This document shows, piece by piece, positions 53,401 through 61,300 of a stretch of DNA of 64,000 nt (positions within the stretch are counted from its first letter, which is position 1; each line of letters opens with the position of its first letter). Under the pieces are notes generated by a model. That model had not been told where the DNA came from and made no database searches. It worked only from the letters and a program-made list of their open reading frames with translations. The stretch spans positions 33,093,804 through 33,157,803 of the forward strand of contig OY804579.1 in assembly GCA_963680875.1 (NCBI GenBank), written 5' to 3'. A program made the position numbers and the translations under genes. Source of the DNA: Bathymodiolus brooksi. Taxonomy: Eukaryota; Mollusca; Bivalvia; Mytilida; Modiolidae.

Positions 53401-56400
53401 ATATGTGATATATTATCTTCTTCCATACTTTGTTGCATTTCCTGTGATCATTATATCCTACGATCATTTGGTCGCTAAGATCGACCCCACCCATGAATGT
53501 ATTGTATGCGCATATGATCCTAGGTTTACCGTTCAATGTATTAGCAGGTTATAGAAAGTAGATACCAATGTTACTGGTTTCTGTCTGTTGTGGTCGCGGA
53601 AACAACAAGGCATATTCTGTCTTTGACGTGCGTAAACAGCATCCCCCGCCTGTGGACGTGCATTCTTTATCATTTGTGGCATAGGTCTATTTTTCCTTAA
53701 GGTACCGGTTAAATATATACGCTCCCACAATAGTTTATTGGCTACATTTATCGAGGAAAAGAAGCTGTCGGCGAAAACATGAAACCCTTTTCCGAGAAGT
53801 CGCGAATCCTTCATCAGATTCATAACTACGTTCGTTCCTTGTAGTGTTCCAACGGGGGTAGGATCAAAACGTTTCCCTTGATAAACAGTCATCTGTAAAA
53901 CGTAGCCTGTGACGGACTCGACCAACATCCAGAATTTTACTCCAAATCGTGAGCGTATGCTTGGAATGTATTGCAGCATACTAGTCTTTCTTTTCGTTCC
54001 GACAAGAGATTCGTCAACTGACAATTCACGGCGAGGGTTGTAATAATGGAGAAATTTTCTATTCACAAAATCGATTAACGGTTTAAATCTTAAAGATGGC
54101 TTGTAAGACAAGTCATTACGTTTTGGAATTTTCTTCTTGTCTACAAGGTGTAAAAATTTCAAAATGTTTTGATATCTGTTCCGCGAAAACATACAACGGA
54201 AATGGAAACTTTACGAATTAAGCCCATGTTGTAAAATACGGCAAGGAATCCTTTGAACTCCGCTATCGATAATTTGCCCTCCTTCTTCCACTGCAGTTTC
54301 CGTGAAAAACGTCTGGTCTGTCGAATTGTTTCATGACAAAGATCCTTTGCATACCTACACACCCAATTTCAAACGCATTTAAAACGGACTATAAAACATA
54401 TGTTTTTTATTTAGGTGCGTGCAAAATTTTGTAATATTAAAATCAAAAGGGGTACAAATTTTAAAATCCACTAACATGAGTTATTCAATATTTGGGGCCC
54501 GGGTGGCTCAATGAGTTAGGTAGTTGGATTACCTAACAACTCATACAAGCCTATCACCAATATGGCGTGGGTTCCATTTCCTGCTACATGTACAGGACTG
54601 TACAGTATCATCTTCATCTGTTTCCATCCTGCTGTCGTCACCACTGATTTCCGATTCAGGATCAACAGCATCATTAAAATCGCCGTCAACCGGCTGTTGT
54701 TGAATTATTGCTTGGGCCATTGCCGCAAAATACTTGTGACTTCGAAATGGGCAAAATTACGTTATTATTGCCCGTGACGTCACGTAATGACGTAAGGGTA
54801 TGACGACGAAATCTACCTGGTCTTTAAAGGATACCACAAATTCAAATATGATATATTTTATTAGCTAAACTAAATGTTGTCAAATCAATTGATTTTGGAC
54901 ATATGTGTCCCTCCGGCAGAGTCGATATGGACACATGTGTCCCTCCGGCAGCAAGGGGGTTAAGGTTAGATAAATGATCATTACAGAGTGAAGTACAGGA
55001 AACAGCCTTTTAATTTGAATAAAAAATAACTATCCAGTTTAAAAATACCCCCCCCCCCCCAAAAAAAAATAGAAAGGAAACCGTACAGCTTCTTTACATG
55101 AAACGATTAATTTATTTTAAAAATGGACAATCGTTAGACCTTCTTGTTTCTCCCCTAATGCTGATCATGTCGCTCATGGTTTCAAAACAAAGAAAAGAAA
55201 GGAATATAAAGATGATTTTTTTAAAAACAATTTTGATTCAGTTGCCATGCAACCCGTTTAAATACATTTTTGTACACATGAAACATTCGAAGTCTTGTCG
55301 TTTGTGTGATGCAAAAACATCGTTTGCTATGATCTAGCTTTACAAGACACAATGACGAAAAGAGCGGAAAAAAAATATAAAAGAAAACTGCTTTAAATCA
55401 GTGAAAGCGTTAAAGGTAATTGCTATCTTAACAGCATATCTATGATTTTCTCTTTAATTCTAAATCTACCTATCAAGCGCCCTTCCGTGTAAAAAACGTT
55501 GCATTTTTCTGCGATACGCCTAGTTTGCAGCAATAGGCCTACAAATCGACAATATATGGCCATTTATGGAGTTAGTACTACAAACGGTTTAAGTTAACTT
55601 ATATTTTATAGGCAGTAAACGAGTAGAACATGGACAAAAATTATAAGAGCGATTACCAGCAGCCTTTTCATTTTTTTTTTACCAAAAAAGAACATATTTC
55701 GGACATAACATGACTTCAAAGTTTGAAATATATTTGCAGGGGCTCCCAAATGCCCCTAAAATCTGGCATGTGCCACCATAATTACTGATATTCCTAATAA
55801 TACATATAGTATAACTAATCGTAGATTTTGAATATCAAATTCTAATATGACGTCCCGTATTCGGTATACAAATAAAGGCATATTTGAATAACAATCAAAT
55901 ATAGGCCACACATGCGCGCTGCGCTAAGAAAAAGCAGACTATTTTCAGAAAATTCTTCATGGTTAGCGATTTTCTATTATTGTTTATCTAAAAATTGTTG
56001 AAATAAATGAAGTTAAAATTAAATAAATCCTAATCAAGTCTTATCATAATTAAACTCTTATAAACACGGCTTTGTTTACCTTTCGTCACTGTCTCCCTGT
56101 TTATCTGCGTTCAACTGGTAATTTTGTTGTTAATCATTTAAAGTTGTTTATTTGTAATAAAATTTATATTGAACCTTGTCAATAAATTTCTTTTCGGTAT
56201 TTTAAGGCACAGTTTCAACCACAATTTCGCTATCCATCTCTTAATTCCCAATTTTAACATTTTTAAAATTTCGTAGAAGATTGATCACCTTGACCGCCTC
56301 GAATTTTAAAATTACCGTATTTGTCCTATTAGAATCGAAATAATTCATGCCGGCCATACATTATTGTTATTCAAATATGGGTAGGCATTATATTAATGAG

Positions 56401-58324
56401 ATTTAACCCCTAGCTGCCGAACCGTAGATATTTAGGTCCCTTTTGTTTTTTTCACAAGGACCTAAAGAGCTATGTTTCCGCAGCTACATTAAATCATGCT
56501 CTTAAATATATGTAGGATGGACAGATTGAGGTTCGGACATGAAAGACCCACTGACTCAGACTGTTGTCTAATATGTACATGTCTTTCTGTAAGAAATTTT
56601 GAAAACGCAATCAATAAATCATACACACACGTACAACCGCATTGTATCTTCTTCTTCTTCCAGTGTGGGACATGAGTCGTCGCCGACTGTTTTAAGTTCT
56701 GCGGGACTAGGCATGCCAGGCACACACAGCTGATGTCCCCAATACTATGTACAACTAAACACTTCACTATGACACAGTTAAAACTATTTACACTGGTTGG
56801 CGTGGCTAACCTGTTGTTGGAGGTTAACCCTGAACTCCTCCATGGAGCTGGCCCCAACTGTGGTGTCTGGTAGGTGGTTCCATTCCCGTGCTGTTCTTTG
56901 GAAGGAGTTTCTGAGAGTGTCATAATTGGACCTCTCCTGGAAGAACATATGTTGACCTCTGGTTCTGCTGTCACCAGGTATGAGGTATAAGTCTCGGTCG
57001 ATGTCCAAGAGTTGATGCTGGATCTTATACATCATAACGAGTCTGCTTATCCTCCTCCGTTGTTCTAAAGTCTGCCACTCAAGTGATGTTAACATGCGTG
57101 TCACGCATCCTTGTGTTCTGCTGGTGTAATCATTTATGACGAAGCGGTCAGGTCTTCTTTGTACATTTTATAATGTCTGTATCAGGGTTTAGGTGGTGGG
57201 ATCACAAACCATTGCTGCGTATTCCAGTGTTGGTCGTAGGATCGTGAGGTAGCTGGTTTCTCTTACTTGTTTCATTTTGATCAACTGCCGATTGGTCCGA
57301 TCAAAATTGTTTGTTTACAACAAGAGAAGTGGATCAGCGGGGGTAAGACATTCGATATTTTATGCCTTTTCTGTGGGAGTTATGAATTGATTTGTGCGTG
57401 AAAAGGATGATTATATGTTTCTTTATGAAAGCTATTATTTGTTTTCTTATATCATTGACATTTCTGTGGACTTTGAACCACATTTTTACAAATAATCATG
57501 TCAAAATTTAACGTTATGAACTTTCATCATTTATTTTACAAAACATGTACATAAACACATACGAGCAACACGACCCAGAAGGCCTGTGCACGACCCCCGG
57601 ATGAAAAGGATACTTTTTTAAATGATAGACGTTTGACTCTTCACAATCACTTGAAGTTTCAAAAATAAAAAATAGAATAAGAAAAAAATGTGGACTCATA
57701 ATCATAGACTAGTAAAATACATGTACATGTCTATGAGTAGATGCGATGCTCGCCTGTAGGCTGTGCCTAATCCATTTTATAACGATATAGCCAATGTAAA
57801 TTATACACCTAAAACAAACAAAGTAGCCTTTATATCTAGATACATCTGTAAACCAAATAATATGATAAAGGTACTATCAGGAAGACAGGTTTTCGGATAA
57901 AAAAACCAAAATATATTCTTTTTATATGTGAAAAGACATTTTGTGTTACTAGTAAAAGATGTATAACGTAATATTGAACAAAAAAATGCATCAACATTTT
58001 CTGTACTACAGATACATAAGTCTTCTTAATTTGCTTTGGTTCTTTTGTTTGTTTCTACTTCATGCAAAGTTATATTGCATGCATCTCCTAGTGTGTGTTT
58101 TTGTTTGTTTGTTTGTTTGTTTTGCTTTGTTTTGTTTTTGATTTAGATTTTTTTGATTTTATTAATTTTTTTGTTTTTTTTGTTGCTTTAGCTTTGTTTT
58201 GCTTTTTTGATAGCGTATTGTAGGTGGTACAGAAAGCCAGGGTAAATCAAAAAACGACAGTCATGCATATCAAGTTATTAAAGAACTTTTTCATGCAAAG
58301 TTATATTGTATACATCTCCTAATG

Positions 58325-58356
<32 letters not shown>

Positions 58357-61300
58357 TTTTTCTTTCTTTGTTTGTTCATTTGTTTGTTTTTTGTTTGTGC
58401 TTTCGTTTTTTTTTTGATGACAAACAAGATACTTACTCAATCTCTACTATGGGAGGACTACCATCTACTGACTGTACATACTGAATGTAATAGCTGATAG
58501 CACCTTCATTTTCAACTCTGACATTTACTAAATAACCCATTCCGTCATTTACATCAGCGTCAGTAATGTTAAGACTACCAGTACCGTTAATATATCCATT
58601 AAAGTTTTTACATTCACTCGTTTTAAAAAGTTCAGCTTCTATCCAATCCAAATAAAAACGTTCTGTATTTTTCATTTCAAACCAGTTGTATGAGTCTATT
58701 TGGTAAAATCCTTCCATTATTTCTCCAAGGAAGTTGAGTAAGCATGCTCCTGACTTATCTATTAATATTTGTAAATATCCATCAACACCTATCAGATCAG
58801 CCACTACTAATCCTCTGTTGAGGTACGTTTGATATGCAGAAAATGTATTAAGTAGCTCCGCCACATGATAAGCAATATGGGTTACTTGTTTGGCAATTTG
58901 AAGCCATTTTGATAAGTCGTTGAAAAACGTTTGATCGGCACTAACTGGTAAACCATCGAGTCCTTGAAGCTGATAAATAGTTTCTAATGTCAAATAACTG
59001 TTTGATAGCATTATATAAAACTGTTCCGCATCGCTTGCAAATGTTGACGTGTTATTGCTGAAGTAAAAATTCAGAAACGTTTGAAGTTCGTTGTGTACAA
59101 GCGTGTTGTACGAGGGGAATGGGTAAATACCTTTCGAGTCGATTAATTGGTTTGTTTTTGTGGTTATATCCGACAGATAGCTAATCGCATAATAGTCTGT
59201 CAAATTGACGAGGTTTGTGCTTGTATTATTATCAGATTCTACAATTACATACAAGTCATCTGCGCCTTTACAACTTGTATTGGCATTCCTGTAATATTCA
59301 ACACGTTTCTGTAACATTGATGCATCAATCCATGGTACTTGTTCTTCTATATGTGTAGTAAAATCAGTTTGATACCATTTCGTTTCTTCCACAGTTACGT
59401 CATTAAACAGAGTTGTGGGATCTATATTTAATTGCACCAACTTATACAGGGAATCTGTGATAAAATTCATACAAGCCCATTGGAAAGTTAATCCAGATGA
59501 ATCCCCAGGTCCTTTTGTGAGGCTGTACGAACCCGAACTAGCGTCAAAATAGGTAATACCCTTTCCAACGGTTAAACCTGCTCCACCACGTATGAATGCA
59601 TGTGGTGGCGGGTTGACTATTCTAAAGTACATGGACTCTTCCATCCAATATGTCATGCGAGACGGATATCCTATCTTTATATATAACCGATACAATCCCA
59701 TTTCGTATGCTCCTGAGTTAATTGTAAATTTCAAAGTGGACGTTCTGTTACCAATTTGAGTTTCTGATCCATTTGTATCTATGCCATATACTTCCCAGAA
59801 ATTGTAGATAATGACTGACCTTGAACATTTATTAGTTGTGAGAGGATATATCTCTACTTGTTTTGATGTGTAAATAGTCAATGGAGAATCTATTTGTAGG
59901 TACTTCTCATCTAGAATCTTAGATGTCAAACATGGTGGAGTTTCTGTAGTGTGGAAATAATAAATGTTAAGCATTATATGAATAAAAATAAAAATCTAGT
60001 ATACAAGTACAAAAAAATCACCTGGTACCATATGCATGTTGTGCGAACAGTAAGAAACAGCTACAGTTTAAGCGAGGACATGAAAGGGGACACCATTGAA
60101 AACGAAGACGCTCTTTTCAATCAAATCTGCCGGGTTCTTTCGACTTTTTTTTACTTTTAAGGATAAACCCAATCGGTTTTTTTTTGGGGTGGAGGGTTTG
60201 TGCAATTTTTCTACCTGTTTCTCTGGTTTTTGGCTGTGCTTTCAGTATAATAAAATGATTGTGGTCATCTTTGAAGGTGGATGTCAATAATTGTCAATCT
60301 GACGCTCCCCCCCCCCCCTCTTATCAGATAAACAACCCTTCTGACATTGACAATTATTAATATCCGCCTCTTTAGAAGGCAGTCAGTGTATAAAATTACT
60401 TAATACACAATTATTTTAATCCGTTTTTTGAGCTAAGGAAATTAACCACATATACAAAGTTGTTATTGTTATCGTGTTGGTTTTCTGGATCAGAACTTCA
60501 GTACTTCATGACGAGTATCATTAAAGGAGCAGGAAATGTTAGACTTTCCGGAGCACTTCGTCTCGGTCGCGGTTTCTGTGGGAGTATGTACTGTCAAAGT
60601 TTTATTTTACTTTGTTTTACCTGAATGTTTCCCTTAGGACTTGTGTACCTTCGTCTTTTACGAACAATATTGAGGATCCATCTATTTATTTACATTCCAG
60701 CTACATATAACGTCAGTAGTTTATACATACCTCTACAATTTCCAACATCTTCATTAGGTCCATCACAGAATTCACCACCACATATTGGACTGGACTCGTT
60801 ACAATAGCGAAAACGTGTTTGTTTACCTGTTCCATATGTAGATGACAGGGTTGGTAAAACACATTGTCCCCATGATCCCCAACTGCCCCATTGTCCATCT
60901 ATAGGACCTGTATAATATTATGTTTATTATTATTATTATTTATTGTATTGGAACATATTTAATATTTTTCTGCCAGCCGACACCAAAATTAAGATTTACT
61001 CATACCAACAATAATCGTATTCTGTTGTATTCAGAAAGAGCATGATGCATTAACAAGATATGAAAATATTTTAAATTAAAAAAAACATCAGCTCTACAAT
61101 TTAAGAAAATACAATATATATAGCTATCCATGGTTTACTACCCGCTCCACACTTCCGTGCTATATATTTTTATCCTGCACTGGTTCTATTTGAGCAGTCA
61201 GATTGTATTGACTGGATAGAGTTTTCTTATTCCTGTTGAGCAACAGAAAGAAACTGCAACAGTATAGGCGCTGATGTCACAGATGATGCCTTCGAAAACG

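Larger units (their letters stand above)
50514..54963 (-). mobile_element. piggyBac-type DNA transposon, ends intact
   Basis: TTAA at 50514-50517 followed by CCCTCTTGCTGCC, and GGCAGCAAGGGGG followed by TTAA at 54960-54963: matching terminal inverted repeats with the TTAA duplication typical of piggyBac. Subterminal repeats 'catgtgtccctccggcag' occur twice near 54905-54950. About 4.45 kb, in the 11.9-kb intron between exons 3 and 4, same strand as the host gene. It contains a broken transposase and several internal repeats. Confidence 0.92.
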
